In this document: positions 9,265 through 17,106 of the stretch, piece after piece
Layout: every line of letters starts with the position of its first letter
How positions within the stretch are numbered: position 1 is the stretch's first letter
Source: Salipaludibacillus sp. LMS25
GTDB lineage: Bacteria > Bacillota > Bacilli > Bacillales > Salisediminibacteriaceae
Assembly: GCF_024362805.1 (NCBI RefSeq)
Contig: NZ_CP093299.1
Coordinates: 3,814,001-3,878,000 of the forward strand
Length of the DNA: 64,000 nucleotides
Reading direction: 5' to 3'
Program-made: the position numbers and the translations under genes
The notes under the pieces: model-generated
The model's database searches: none
Seen by the model: only the letters and a program-made list of their open reading frames with translations
What the model was told of the DNA's origin: nothing

Positions 9265-9402
9265 TTTATCACAGATAACCGTCCGAAAAGCTCCGGCCTG
9301 AAAATAGTGGGGAGAGATAACGGACGCTAATGTCCTGATTCACTACCTACCAAATCAGTGGGAGAAGAACGAATACTCCCACTGATTGAAGGGTCATTTT
9401 AT
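9265..9402 (+). repeat. Intergenic repeat family B, well-preserved copy
   Basis: Runs from TTTATCACAGATAACCGTCCG to GGGTCATTTTAT and ends five bases before the ispG stop codon. Internal hairpins are CCGTCCG...CGGACG-type pairing and AATCAGTGGGAG / CTCCCACTGATT. Confidence 0.85.
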
Positions 9403-9406
9403 GAAG

Positions 9407-10513
9407 TTAACCATTTTCCTGCTCTTTTTTCTGTTTTTCTTCATGCTCTTTCGCTAACAAGTCAATTTCTTTTTTTAGTTCTTCAACCATTATTTCTTCA
9501 GGTACCTTCCGAATTGTTTTACCTTTTCGGAAAAGTAAGCCTTCTCCTCGTGCACCTGCAATGCCAATATCAGCTTCTTTTGCTTCTCCAGGTCCGTTCA
9601 CAGCACAACCTAAGACAGACACCTTTATCGGAGCTTTGATTTGTTGAATGTATTCTTCAACTTCGTTTGCAATACTGATTAAATCGATTTCTATTCTGCC
9701 ACAAGTTGGACACGAAATAAGAGTAGCTGCATTAGCAGCAAGTCCGAATGTTTTAAGGAGCTCTTTCGCTACTTTGATTTCTTCAACAGGATCTGCACTT
9801 AACGATATACGGACCGTATTACCAAGCCCTTTACCAAGAAGAATACCAAGACCGGCAGAACTTTTGATTGTGCCAGCAAAAAGGGTTCCAGATTCTGTGA
9901 TCCCAAGGTGGAGGGGATAATCAAACGTTTGAGCAGCCTTCTCATAAGCTTCTACTGCTAATGTGACATCTGATGCCTTCATTGAGACAATAATATCATG
10001 AAAATCCAAATCTTCTAAAATTTTAATATGGTGAAGAGCACTTTCTACCATACCATCGGCTGTTGGATAGCCGTATTTTTTTAAGATGCGGCTTTCTAAT
10101 GAACCAGCATTTACACCAATTCGAATGGGAATTCCCTTTTCTTTAGCCGCATTTACGACTGCCTCTACTTTCTCTTTACGACCAATATTCCCAGGATTAA
10201 TTCTAATCTTGTCAGCGCCACCTTCAATCGCTTTTAATGCAAGCTTATAGTCAAAATGAATATCTACGACTAAAGGGATATTGATTCTCTTTTTAATTTC
10301 TGGGATTGCTTCAGCATCTTTCATATGAGGACAAGCTACGCGAACTATTTGGCAGCCAGCCTCCTCAAGTCGATTTATTTCAGCAACAATTGCGTCTACA
10401 TCGTGAGTTTTGGACATGGTCATACTTTGAATAATAACCTCATCACTGCCCCCGATTGTTATTGGGCCTACTTTAACAGGCCTTGTATTTTTTCGATGTG
10501 TTAGTTGGGTCAC
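9407..10513 (-). CDS. ispG: 4-hydroxy-3-methylbut-2-enyl diphosphate synthase (flavodoxin)
   Basis: Sixth step of the MEP isoprenoid pathway, converting the cyclic 2,4-diphosphate to HMBPP with a [4Fe-4S] cluster. 368 residues, the usual bacterial length. The N-terminal TIM barrel carries '[20 protein letters not shown]' and 'RINPGNIG'. The three cluster cysteines are in 'SCPTCGR' near 267-270 and '[11 protein letters not shown]' near 302, and the conserved Glu is in the same region ('NGPGE...'). The C-terminus is Lys/Glu rich. Flanked by yqfZ as in B. subtilis. Confidence 0.97.
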   Translation of the reverse strand: MTQLTHRKNTRPVKVGPITIGGSDEVIIQSMTMSKTHDVDAIVAEINRLEEAGCQIVRVACPHMKDAEAIPEIKKRINIPLVVDIHFDYKLALKAIEGGADKIRINPGNIGRKEKVEAVVNAAKEKGIPIRIGVNAGSLESRILKKYGYPTADGMVESALHHIKILEDLDFHDIIVSMKASDVTLAVEAYEKAAQTFDYPLHLGITESGTLFAGTIKSSAGLGILLGKGLGNTVRISLSADPVEEIKVAKELLKTFGLAANAATLISCPTCGRIEIDLISIANEVEEYIQQIKAPIKVSVLGCAVNGPGEAKEADIGIAGARGEGLLFRKGKTIRKVPEEIMVEELKKEIDLLAKEHEEKQKKEQENG

Positions 10514-10621
10514 AAATCATCGCCCCTTTGATTTACTTAAAACGTGATAAATAGTGTTTATTCTTTTATTCATCGTATTACATTGTACCAATCAGGGGAC
10601 AATTGTGGCAAGAACTAATAA

Positions 10622-10975
10622 CTATTCGTCGTCGATCTCCCTGTAAACAGGGAATTTATACGCGTTTCCCGCTGATAACTGATAGGGAGTGACGCCGGGA
10701 TTTAGAACTTCAAAATCGGCTAATACTTGTTCTACTGATAACGCAAACGTTTCCCTAGGATGAAGTTGTTGGACAATACTATATACACTTTGATTCTCTT
10801 CTACAATAACTTCTTGGTAAAAGAGGGTGTTCTCAATGTTATGAGCAGTATCCTCTGTTGTATTTAAATGTGACTTAGGTTGGCCCTTCTGGTCAGGGAT
10901 AGTCCCAGCAGATAAATCAATACGAACACTTATCCCAATGATAATAACTAGACATAATAATATGAGAGGGCGCAT
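10622..10975 (-). CDS. yqfZ: LysM-like anchored protein, YqfZ type
   Basis: 117 residues with an N-terminal membrane segment ('LILLCLVIIIGISV') and a C-terminal LysM-like module of about 60 residues starting at 'EVIVEENQSVYSIVQQLHP' and ending 'LSAGNAYKFPVY'. Probably an envelope or spore protein that touches peptidoglycan. AGGAGGAT lies before the ATG. It is upstream of ispG on the same strand, with about 108 bases between, matching B. subtilis yqfZ in position and size; the name is based on that. Confidence 0.75.
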   Translation of the reverse strand: MRPLILLCLVIIIGISVRIDLSAGTIPDQKGQPKSHLNTTEDTAHNIENTLFYQEVIVEENQSVYSIVQQLHPRETFALSVEQVLADFEVLNPGVTPYQLSAGNAYKFPVYREIDDE

Positions 10976-11098
10976 TCTCGTGATCCTCCTTTTTTCTATC
11001 AGACTCTAGTAATTAAATATGTTTTTAATAAAAAAATATGTCACATTATTTGAATTCAGTTTCTTGAAAAAAGATGATGAGAGAACAGGAGTTAGGAT

Positions 11099-12310
11099 AT
11101 GGCGCGATCAACCATAGTAGTTAGTACATTAGGGTTCTTAACATTTATTATGATTATTGGGAATTCCATGTTTGTCCCAGTTTTACCTGATATGGAGATA
11201 ATGTGGGATGTGACGTCGACGCAGGCTGGACTCATTTTAAGTGTTTTTTCTTTATCTGCCGCCGTTACGATTCCTTTAACAGGCTATTTAACAGCTCAAT
11301 TCTCTAAAAAAAAAATAGCGATTTTTGCTGTTTTTATCGTGATCTTCGGTTGTTTAATAAGTGCCTTGAGTGGTAGGGGCTTATTTGTAAATGAGGCTTA
11401 TACAGTGCTATTAGTGGGAAGGGGAGTACAAGGGATAGGTGCTGGAATAGTAGCACCACTTCCATTTATGATAACTGCGGAATTGCTAGAAAGAGATGAC
11501 AGGGTTAAAGTGCTCGCAGCTTTAGAAGGGTTTAATGGCTTAGCGAAACTAGTGAGTCCGTTTGCTGGTATGTTTACGATTCAATATGGAGGAAGCTTTT
11601 TATTTATTTTCTATATGGGGATTTGTATTGTGGCACTAGTGTTACTTTTAGTAGGTATACAAACGATAAAACCTTCTCCTTTGTGGACTTGCAAGAGTTA
11701 CGTTAGCTCTCTTAAACATGTCCTTTTCCATCGCATTAACAATGTATTACCTTTAATTTTAGCAGGCGGTGGTTCTATGTGTTTGTTATTCGGGTTTCTA
11801 ACATATTATTCTTATGAGCTTGAATGGATTTACGAGCAAACTGGTATGACTAAGGCTTTTTTGTTTACTTTACCACTGCTAGGACTCATGATAGGCTCCA
11901 TTCTAACAGGCAAACTAGTAGAGAGTCACCGGGAATTTAATCCTGGAACCATCTTTAAAGGGGTTACAAGTCTTCTCGCAATATGTTTCTTACTGTTGTT
12001 ACTACATGACACATTGTGGCTGCTTATTATTATGACCACGTTGATAGGGGGAAGCTCAGCCGTCATTCTAGTGATGTGTAACCTTCTTATAACTGAAAAC
12101 GTCTTAAAAGAGGAGAGAGATACTATCGTGTCTTTATACAGTATGGTACGTTTCATAGGTGTGGGACTTGGTCCTCCTTTATTTACGGTCCTTATGTATA
12201 ATGAGGAGACTATGTTTGTTAGTTTGTTTACCGTCATGGTCTTATTGCGAGTTGGGTGCCAATTACTTATTAAATATCGGTTGTTGCCGAGTCATATGCC
12301 GAATAAGTGA
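11099..12310 (+). CDS. MFS transporter, drug/metabolite exporter type
   Basis: 403 residues and about twelve hydrophobic segments, the size of DHA1-family exporters. The loop 2-3 motif is a weak 'GYLTAQFSKKKI', and motif C is around 'GIGAGIVAPLPFMITAELL' near residues 115-135. AGGAG sits 7 bases before the ATG. Divergent from yqfZ and not part of the B. subtilis gene order as I recall it, so it may be a local insertion. Substrate unknown; close relatives include siderophore and multidrug exporters. Confidence 0.85.
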   Translation: MARSTIVVSTLGFLTFIMIIGNSMFVPVLPDMEIMWDVTSTQAGLILSVFSLSAAVTIPLTGYLTAQFSKKKIAIFAVFIVIFGCLISALSGRGLFVNEAYTVLLVGRGVQGIGAGIVAPLPFMITAELLERDDRVKVLAALEGFNGLAKLVSPFAGMFTIQYGGSFLFIFYMGICIVALVLLLVGIQTIKPSPLWTCKSYVSSLKHVLFHRINNVLPLILAGGGSMCLLFGFLTYYSYELEWIYEQTGMTKAFLFTLPLLGLMIGSILTGKLVESHREFNPGTIFKGVTSLLAICFLLLLLHDTLWLLIIMTTLIGGSSAVILVMCNLLITENVLKEERDTIVSLYSMVRFIGVGLGPPLFTVLMYNEETMFVSLFTVMVLLRVGCQLLIKYRLLPSHMPNK

Positions 12311-12389
12311 CTCTCTTTTGTCTTAATTCTTAATTAAATAATGTTTTTCTGGTAGTGTGTAATTTAGATTATTGAAAAGGGGTATGAGA

Positions 12390-13265
12390 ATGAGAACAGT
12401 TTATAAAACAGCCGTTTCTACTTTTGCTATTTGGTTGCTTTTCGTATCAGTTGTTTTTGCAGATGCGGCACCTGGAGATGAAATTGTCACACTCGGTGAA
12501 GATTTGACTCCACAGCAAAGGGAAACATTACTTAATGAAATGAATGTTAATGAAAATGAGGTGCTCATAGTCACTGTCACAAACGAAGAGGAGCATCAAT
12601 ACTTAGGTGATTATATAAGCGCTTCTGTTATTGGAAGTAATGCTTTATCTTCCTCGAAAATTACTCTTTTAGAGGAAGGTGAAGGGGTTGATGTGGAAAC
12701 GAATCGTATTAATTGGGTTTCTGAAGGCATGTACGCTAATGCCCTAATTACTGCCGGTGTAAAAGATGCCAATATTTATGTGACAGCACCTTTTAATGTT
12801 TCAGGTACTGGAGCACTAACTGGATTGATTAAAGCGTATGAGGCGTCCACTGATGAGGTAATTCCTGAAGATCAAAAACAAGTGGCGAATGAAGAATTAG
12901 TTAAAACTGCAGAACTTAGTGATGAACACGGTGTGGAAGATGCAACGGAGCTCATGGCTCGTATTAAAGAAGCACTTGCAGAGGAAGATATAGAAACAGA
13001 GGAAGATTTACGAGCCTTAATTCAGCGTATTGCTGGAGAGTTAGGTATGACTTTAACAGATGAAGAATTAAATGGCTTAGTCTCTTTATTTAACCGCATG
13101 AAAGATTTAAATATTGACTGGGACCAAGTTCAAAATCAAATCGGTAAAATACGCGAAAACATCGGTGATTTTTTAAGCAGTGAAGAAGGCCAAGGGTTCA
13201 TACAATCTATTCTTGACTTTATCTCAAGCCTCATAGATATCGTAAGAGGTTGGTTTAGTTCTTAA
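12390..13265 (+). CDS. DUF1002 family secreted protein
   Basis: About 291 residues. Signal peptide of about 24 residues ending '...VSVVFADA'. The mature part matches DUF1002 ('GDEIVTLGEDLTPQQRETLLNEM', 'IGSNALSSSKITLL', 'ITAGVKDANIYVTAPF'), a family found in Bacillaceae and clostridia with unknown function. The C-terminal third is acidic and helical and ends in an amphipathic stretch with a Trp. The ATG at 12390 is chosen because AGGGG lies 7 bases before it; an upstream TTG and ATG overlap that site. Confidence 0.82.
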   Translation: MRTVYKTAVSTFAIWLLFVSVVFADAAPGDEIVTLGEDLTPQQRETLLNEMNVNENEVLIVTVTNEEEHQYLGDYISASVIGSNALSSSKITLLEEGEGVDVETNRINWVSEGMYANALITAGVKDANIYVTAPFNVSGTGALTGLIKAYEASTDEVIPEDQKQVANEELVKTAELSDEHGVEDATELMARIKEALAEEDIETEEDLRALIQRIAGELGMTLTDEELNGLVSLFNRMKDLNIDWDQVQNQIGKIRENIGDFLSSEEGQGFIQSILDFISSLIDIVRGWFSS

Positions 13266-13320
13266 GAAAGCGGACTATCTTTGTTGGATTAACTTCATTG
13301 ATTTTCTAAAATGGAAACGT

Positions 13321-13355
13321 GAGTGGGGAGGGAAAACCGTCCCTGCTCTTTTTTA
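13321..13355 (+). terminator. Terminator after DUF1002 gene
   Basis: GAGTGGGGA / TCCCTGCTC stem (two G-U pairs) followed by TTTTTT. Confidence 0.7.
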
Positions 13356-13466
13356 ATAAGTTCCTCCCACCCTGAAACTTTTTAGTTAGTACAACGTAAA
13401 TGATTTTAGAGTAGAAAATTTGGTACAATAACTTAAAGACTTTACATCAAGAAAGGAGGAAGTTTA

Positions 13467-14096
13467 ATGGAATTTTTAGACTACGCCGCTTTTGGCTTTT
13501 TTGTTGTTTTTATCGCCACCCTCTTTATATTTGGTGAGATGATGGTACGTACTAAAGGACTGTTCGGTGTAATAGGTGTCGTTATTATGGCCATTTACTT
13601 TTCTTATCATGTAACTGCAGGAGACAGCGTATGGATAGTTATACTTTATTTAATTGGTCTATCGTTAATCATTTTTGATGGTAAAGTGACGACAGACGGT
13701 ACGATCGCTTCTTTAGGAATCTTATTAATGGTACTGGGATTAGCCATTCCTGCTCCTGGATTAACGTACGGTGCCCTTGTGGCCATGGCCTTCCTTATAG
13801 CTGCCCCTTCTTCTTATCTATTTACGAAAGTATTTCCACGCAGAAATATGTGGGAAAAGATGACGCTCAAAGATAGATTGACGTCAGAACACGGTTATAA
13901 TTCAATGAATGACAGTTATAATGAACTAGTAGGTAAAACCGGTGTGACCAAAACACCATTTAGACCTACGGGAACAGTAGAGATTGATGGCAAACTTTAT
14001 AGTGCCACATCCGATAACCAATGGATAAAAGAAAATGAAACAGTAAAGGTTCTCTCTGTAGATGGAACACGTATAGTAGTGGTACCGGAAAGTTAA
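13467..14096 (+). CDS. NfeD-like membrane protein
   Basis: 209 residues: four or five hydrophobic segments in the first 120, then a soluble C-terminal beta-rich domain with 'ELVGKTGVTKTPFRPTGTVEIDGKLYSA' and a final 'VKVLSVDGTRIVVVP', the OB-fold typical of NfeD proteins. Such proteins usually work with a membrane flotillin or SppA-like protease, neither of which is adjacent here. AAAGGAGGAAGTTTA precedes the ATG. Stand-alone gene. Confidence 0.85.
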   Translation: MEFLDYAAFGFFVVFIATLFIFGEMMVRTKGLFGVIGVVIMAIYFSYHVTAGDSVWIVILYLIGLSLIIFDGKVTTDGTIASLGILLMVLGLAIPAPGLTYGALVAMAFLIAAPSSYLFTKVFPRRNMWEKMTLKDRLTSEHGYNSMNDSYNELVGKTGVTKTPFRPTGTVEIDGKLYSATSDNQWIKENETVKVLSVDGTRIVVVPES

Positions 14097-14266
14097 TCGC
14101 TTATCATTTGTAACATATTAAAGATATAGCGCTTTTATTATGAGACTTATACAGATTAAAATTAATTTTTATGAAAAATTTTTTAATAATAACATACTTA
14201 TGGTCTAGTCATAATTCCTTTTAAACATGTTTCAGTGCAAAAAAGTGCGCCTATTTATGCATTTTT

Positions 14267-14273
14267 TTCGACA
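14267..14273 (-). promoter_or_regulatory. Spo0A box, distal, upstream of sinI
   Basis: TTCGACA on the plus strand is TGTCGAA on the minus strand, the core 0A box. In B. subtilis sinI is activated by phosphorylated Spo0A. Seven bases is short, so the two-box arrangement upstream of a sinI-like gene is the real support. Confidence 0.5.
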
Positions 14274-14365
14274 TATAATCCGGAAAACACCATGAAAAAA
14301 CACTTATGTAATAAACATTTAATGTAGTCTAGGCAATAGGGATGAATTTTAATATCATGACATTT

Positions 14366-14372
14366 TTCGACA
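14366..14372 (-). promoter_or_regulatory. Spo0A box, proximal, upstream of sinI
   Basis: A second TTCGACA (TGTCGAA on the minus strand), about 100 bases from the first and just upstream of a TATAAT at 14395-14400 that could be the -10 of the riboswitch-sinI transcript. Confidence 0.5.
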
Positions 14373-14451
14373 TACTTTTTAACTGAAAGTTATTTATAAT
14401 TATTTTTGGCTCCATCGAATGTTATATCATTTTTTCGAACCAGATCTTCTT

Positions 14452-14540
14452 CTAGTCAACGGCAAATCTATTGAAAAATAGAGACGCAAAGTTACAGATC
14501 TAAGGAGAGTTAGCTCTCTATGATGGCTGAACTGCCTAGC
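14452..14540 (+). promoter_or_regulatory. Cyclic di-GMP-I (GEMM) riboswitch
   Basis: All hallmarks of the class are present in order: GGCAAA at 14461, a hairpin closed by a GAAA tetraloop (TCTATT-GAAA-AATAGA), the invariant GACGCAAAG at 14483-14491, and a third stem whose base carries the 11-nt tetraloop receptor (CTAAGG on one side, TATGATGG on the other). It ends near ACTGCC. No T-rich terminator separates it from the downstream ORF, so control is probably at translation. The ligand is assigned from family knowledge. Confidence 0.88.
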
Positions 14541-14583
14541 AGTGTTTATATTGGTTTGTGCGAGAGGGGATCATGCAATTATA

Positions 14584-14709
14584 ATGGCTTTTGATGAAAA
14601 ACAACTTAAAGATTGGGAAGTGCTTCTAACTCAAGCAAAAGACATGGGTTTAACAGTAGAAGAAGTGAGAGAGTTTTTTCTGAAGAAAAAAGAATTGAAG
14701 ACAATATAA
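14584..14709 (+). CDS. sinI: SinI-like anti-repressor (41 aa)
   Basis: A 41-residue ORF whose centre, 'DWEVLLTQAKDMGLTVEEV', matches the SinI dimerisation helix pair (B. subtilis has EWVELMVEAKEANISPEEI at the equivalent place). SinI binds SinR and blocks its DNA binding, derepressing matrix genes. The reading frame lies 43 bases after the c-di-GMP aptamer. GAGGGG ends 14 bases before the ATG, longer than ideal, so translation may depend on local folding. A sinR gene lies 0.8 kb away on the opposite strand, supporting the call. In B. subtilis sinI and sinR are co-directional and adjacent; here they are not. Confidence 0.82.
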   Translation: MAFDEKQLKDWEVLLTQAKDMGLTVEEVREFFLKKKELKTI

Positions 14710-14749
14710 GAGAAGGCTTCTTCAAACTAGTTTGAAGAAGCCTTCTCTT
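14708..14749. terminator. Long perfect hairpin between sinI and the convergent sinR-like gene
   Basis: A 19-bp perfect inverted repeat with a CTAG loop begins at the sinI stop codon. There is no long T run on either side. It probably acts as a bidirectional transcript end or RNA stabiliser. Confidence 0.6.
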
Positions 14750-14803
14750 AAACTGGCATGAGGGTTACGTTGACTTTCCCATGTCATTCAATACTAAATT
14801 ACA

Positions 14804-15046
14804 TTAGACTGACCGTTCTTCCATTGCCATGACAGGACGGTCAATTGTTCTTTCTTGATAAAATAATGGCGTTAGCGGTAGGTCTAATGTAATAAAGATA
14901 CGTCTAACAATTTCTATGGACGGATTTTTCTTTTTATTACGCTCTAAGTAACTTAAGTATGACTTCGAAACTCCTGTTTTTCTAGAAAGCTCAGATAAAG
15001 TAAGGCCTTTTTCTTTACGACGATAGCGAATCATATCACCAATCAT
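14804..15046 (-). CDS. SinR-like XRE regulator lacking the SinI-binding domain
   Basis: 80 residues. Residues 1-60 form a lambda-repressor-type helix-turn-helix highly similar to the SinR DNA-binding domain ('LSELSRKTGVSKSYLSYLERN', with 'NPSIEIVRRI'). The C-terminal helical hook that tetramerises SinR and binds SinI is absent; only about 20 unrelated residues follow. It could compete for SinR sites without responding to SinI. The ATG at 15046 has AAAGGGGG before it; a longer in-frame start at 15109 has no such site. Convergent with sinI. Confidence 0.85.
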   Translation of the reverse strand: MIGDMIRYRRKEKGLTLSELSRKTGVSKSYLSYLERNKKKNPSIEIVRRIFITLDLPLTPLFYQERTIDRPVMAMEERSV

Positions 15047-15155
15047 TGTTATCCCCCTTTCGTACAAGATCATTCCCTCATATTGTTCATTATATAGCAC
15101 AATGGTCATTTGTTAAAAAAAGAAATAATGAGTAAAATGGAGTATATACGACATT

Positions 15156-15175
15156 AAGAACGAAATATGTTCTTT
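15156..15175 (-). promoter_or_regulatory. SinR-type operator, inverted GTTCTTT boxes
   Basis: AAGAAC-N7-GTTCTTT is an inverted pair of the SinR consensus GTTCTYT. It lies about 110 bases upstream of the short sinR-like gene, suggesting SinR controls that gene. Confidence 0.5.
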
Positions 15176-15240
15176 ATATAAGTATTTTGACGATTTTTGG
15201 AGGTTCCCATTTAGTAGGAAATATTTTATACTAAAATTAT

Positions 15241-15256
15241 ATTCTTTATTAAGAAC
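15241..15256 (-). promoter_or_regulatory. Second SinR-type inverted site
   Basis: ATTCTTTATTAAGAAC pairs an imperfect GTTCTTT box with a perfect reverse box. It sits 65 bases farther from the same gene start, so the region may carry cooperative sites. Confidence 0.42.
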
Positions 15257-15427
15257 GTGCTTGAGTTTTCGCCGTTAGAAGGACTTAATTATTTTATAAT
15301 TAATATCTAGTTATATAGTTGCCAATGATGTTTACGGGTCATTAGTGAGTTAAACTGATTGATTTCGACACGTGATTATGGGGCTTAAGACTGAGGAACA
15401 AAGGAAGAGCGAGAGGTTTAGTTTATC

Positions 15428-15487
15428 CACCACTTCATCACTTTGGGGATTTATGCGAATAAAGGCGTTTAAAGTGATAAAGTGGTG
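15428..15487 (-). terminator. Large imperfect hairpin downstream of sinR
   Basis: CACCACTTCATCACTTT pairs with AAAGTGATAAAGTGGTG across a 26-base loop, 24 bases after the sinR stop. There is no clear T run, so it may be a terminator or 3' stabiliser. The remaining part of the 15110-15511 gap holds the SinR-type sites and no ORF. Confidence 0.5.
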
Positions 15488-15511
15488 AAAGCGACGATGT
15501 GAGAGAACATG

Positions 15512-15835
15512 TTATTTCTGTTGTATCTTCCATTTGTTAAATTCTAAAAATTCTTTAAATTCTTCTTTAGATACGCCTGATTCCATCGCTTCTTTCACGA
15601 GAGATTGCCATTCAGCATCCATTTGTTTATCATCTGAAGCGTCATCGTGCAATAAAAGGTCCATTTTTATGTTTAGCACATTAGCAATTTTTTCTAAAAA
15701 CTGAATGGATGGATTCGTTTGAATGTTTCTCTCTAAGGCGCTTAAGTAGGATTTCGCTACCCCAGCTTTTTCCGCTAATTCGGTTAGTGACATACCAGAC
15801 TCTTTTCTATATTTTTTAACTCTTTCACCAATCAT
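15512..15835 (-). CDS. sinR: Biofilm master regulator SinR
   Basis: 107 residues colinear with B. subtilis SinR. The helix-turn-helix covers residues 1-64 ('LTELAEKAGVAKSYLSALERN', 'TNPSIQFLEKIANVLNI'), followed by a linker rich in Asp and the C-terminal helical hook 'EWQSLVKEAMESGVSKEEF' that binds SinI and forms tetramers. AGAGGAGG lies 7-8 bases before the ATG. SinR represses matrix and related genes at GTTCTYT sites. The tasA-sipW-tapA genes that flank sinIR in B. subtilis are not in this window. Confidence 0.95.
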   Translation of the reverse strand: MIGERVKKYRKESGMSLTELAEKAGVAKSYLSALERNIQTNPSIQFLEKIANVLNIKMDLLLHDDASDDKQMDAEWQSLVKEAMESGVSKEEFKEFLEFNKWKIQQK

Positions 15836-16045
15836 CGGATATCCTCCTCTAAATACTCAAATTTACACATCAAATTATTATCTATCTTACAAGAACATGT
15901 CATAATTATCATATAATTAAAAGTTCACTATTTAAGTTTTAAGATGTTCGTTATAAGGGATATATTCTTAATATATCACATTTTTAATGATTGAGGTTTC
16001 TTTTCTTTAATTTTTTAAAGAAATGTGTAATTAAGTATGAGGTGA

Positions 16046-16071
16046 GCGGTAATATAACATTATATTACCGC
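16046..16071. terminator. Hairpin between sinR upstream region and DUF1189 gene
   Basis: A 12-bp perfect stem GCGGTAATATAA / TTATATTACCGC with a CA loop, 31 bases past the stop of the DUF1189 gene. The T-rich side (CTTCATTTTT) follows it on the plus strand, so its orientation as a terminator is unclear. Confidence 0.5.
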
Positions 16072-16102
16072 TTCATTTTTAAGCTGGTTAAAAACAGTTT
16101 TA

Positions 16103-16885
16103 TTACTCTGTAATAGGTTCTTTCGGTTGTGGAATGTTTTTTAAAACGTAGGTAATCATAATAACAGCTACAATCAAATAGAGGAGAAACGAGAATGGAA
16201 TGTATGCAAGGAGGTTTAACATTCCGAAAAATGCCATCATAATAGTTGGCAACGTGACAGAGTAGACTGATAAGATCCAGCATTGTTTATAAGATAATTG
16301 GCTTGCCATACTTGATTTCATTAGTAGCGTAATCAGTGACAGAAGCACAGTCACAATAAATGTTACAGCTGTTCCTAATAAATATATACCCAAAATAATG
16401 AAAGAAATAACTAAAGGGGACAAATTATTAACTGTCTCCACCATAGAGAGAAGCTGCTCAGAAGAAAACGCTACCTCCATCTGCTGATAACTAATAACGT
16501 TGGATTCTCCTCCAATTGATATAACGGCGTTCCTTTCGAATAAAGCAAAGGTGAAATCGTACTCAGAAATATCTGCTGGAGTAAGCTCACCAGTTGGATC
16601 GATAATAACGGTGAAGCCTTCCTCTGTTTCAGATACATATGGGTCATCTAACTCAGATGTAAGAATGCCATTCTCTACATAAAACGGAGGTAACTCTTTC
16701 GCAAATGTATGTGCTGTATTAAAATGGGCGTTCAGGTCGATAGCTGTTTGAGTAGCTAAGGGAATACAAGCGACAAGCATTAAAAAAAATACATAGAGAA
16801 TAGCCTTTCCTATTTTCTGAAACCGAAAACTAGCAATGACCTTAGGGGAGATTAAACTCTGTATAAATTGTTTGAATATGTTCAT
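16103..16885 (-). CDS. yqgB: DUF1189 membrane protein (YqgB-like)
   Basis: 260 residues. One membrane segment near residues 28-48, an extracytoplasmic domain of about 110 residues with the DUF1189 features ('ELPPFYVENGIL', 'TVIIDPTGELT'), then three or four closely spaced helices at the C-terminus ending in an acidic tail. Function unknown. GGAGTGAGAAA precedes the ATG. B. subtilis has a DUF1189 gene (yqgB) at the same relative position before sodA, which supports the name. Confidence 0.8.
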   Translation of the reverse strand: MNIFKQFIQSLISPKVIASFRFQKIGKAILYVFFLMLVACIPLATQTAIDLNAHFNTAHTFAKELPPFYVENGILTSELDDPYVSETEEGFTVIIDPTGELTPADISEYDFTFALFERNAVISIGGESNVISYQQMEVAFSSEQLLSMVETVNNLSPLVISFIILGIYLLGTAVTFIVTVLLSLITLLMKSSMASQLSYKQCWILSVYSVTLPTIMMAFFGMLNLLAYIPFSFLLYLIVAVIMITYVLKNIPQPKEPITE

Positions 16886-17106
16886 TTTCTCACTCCTATT
16901 TAAGCGCTTTTTAAGTTCCTAAATACTACTATGCCATTTTTGAAATTGTAAAACCAGTGTGTACAATAATCTTTTTTCCATACGTTAATTTAGGGTTATG
17001 AAACACATTAAAAAACTTAACAAAATCTTTACAAATTATTAATAATAAATTAATACTAATTGCGTACGATGAGGAACGGTAGTAGGTTAGATAGAAAATT
17101 GTTGGA

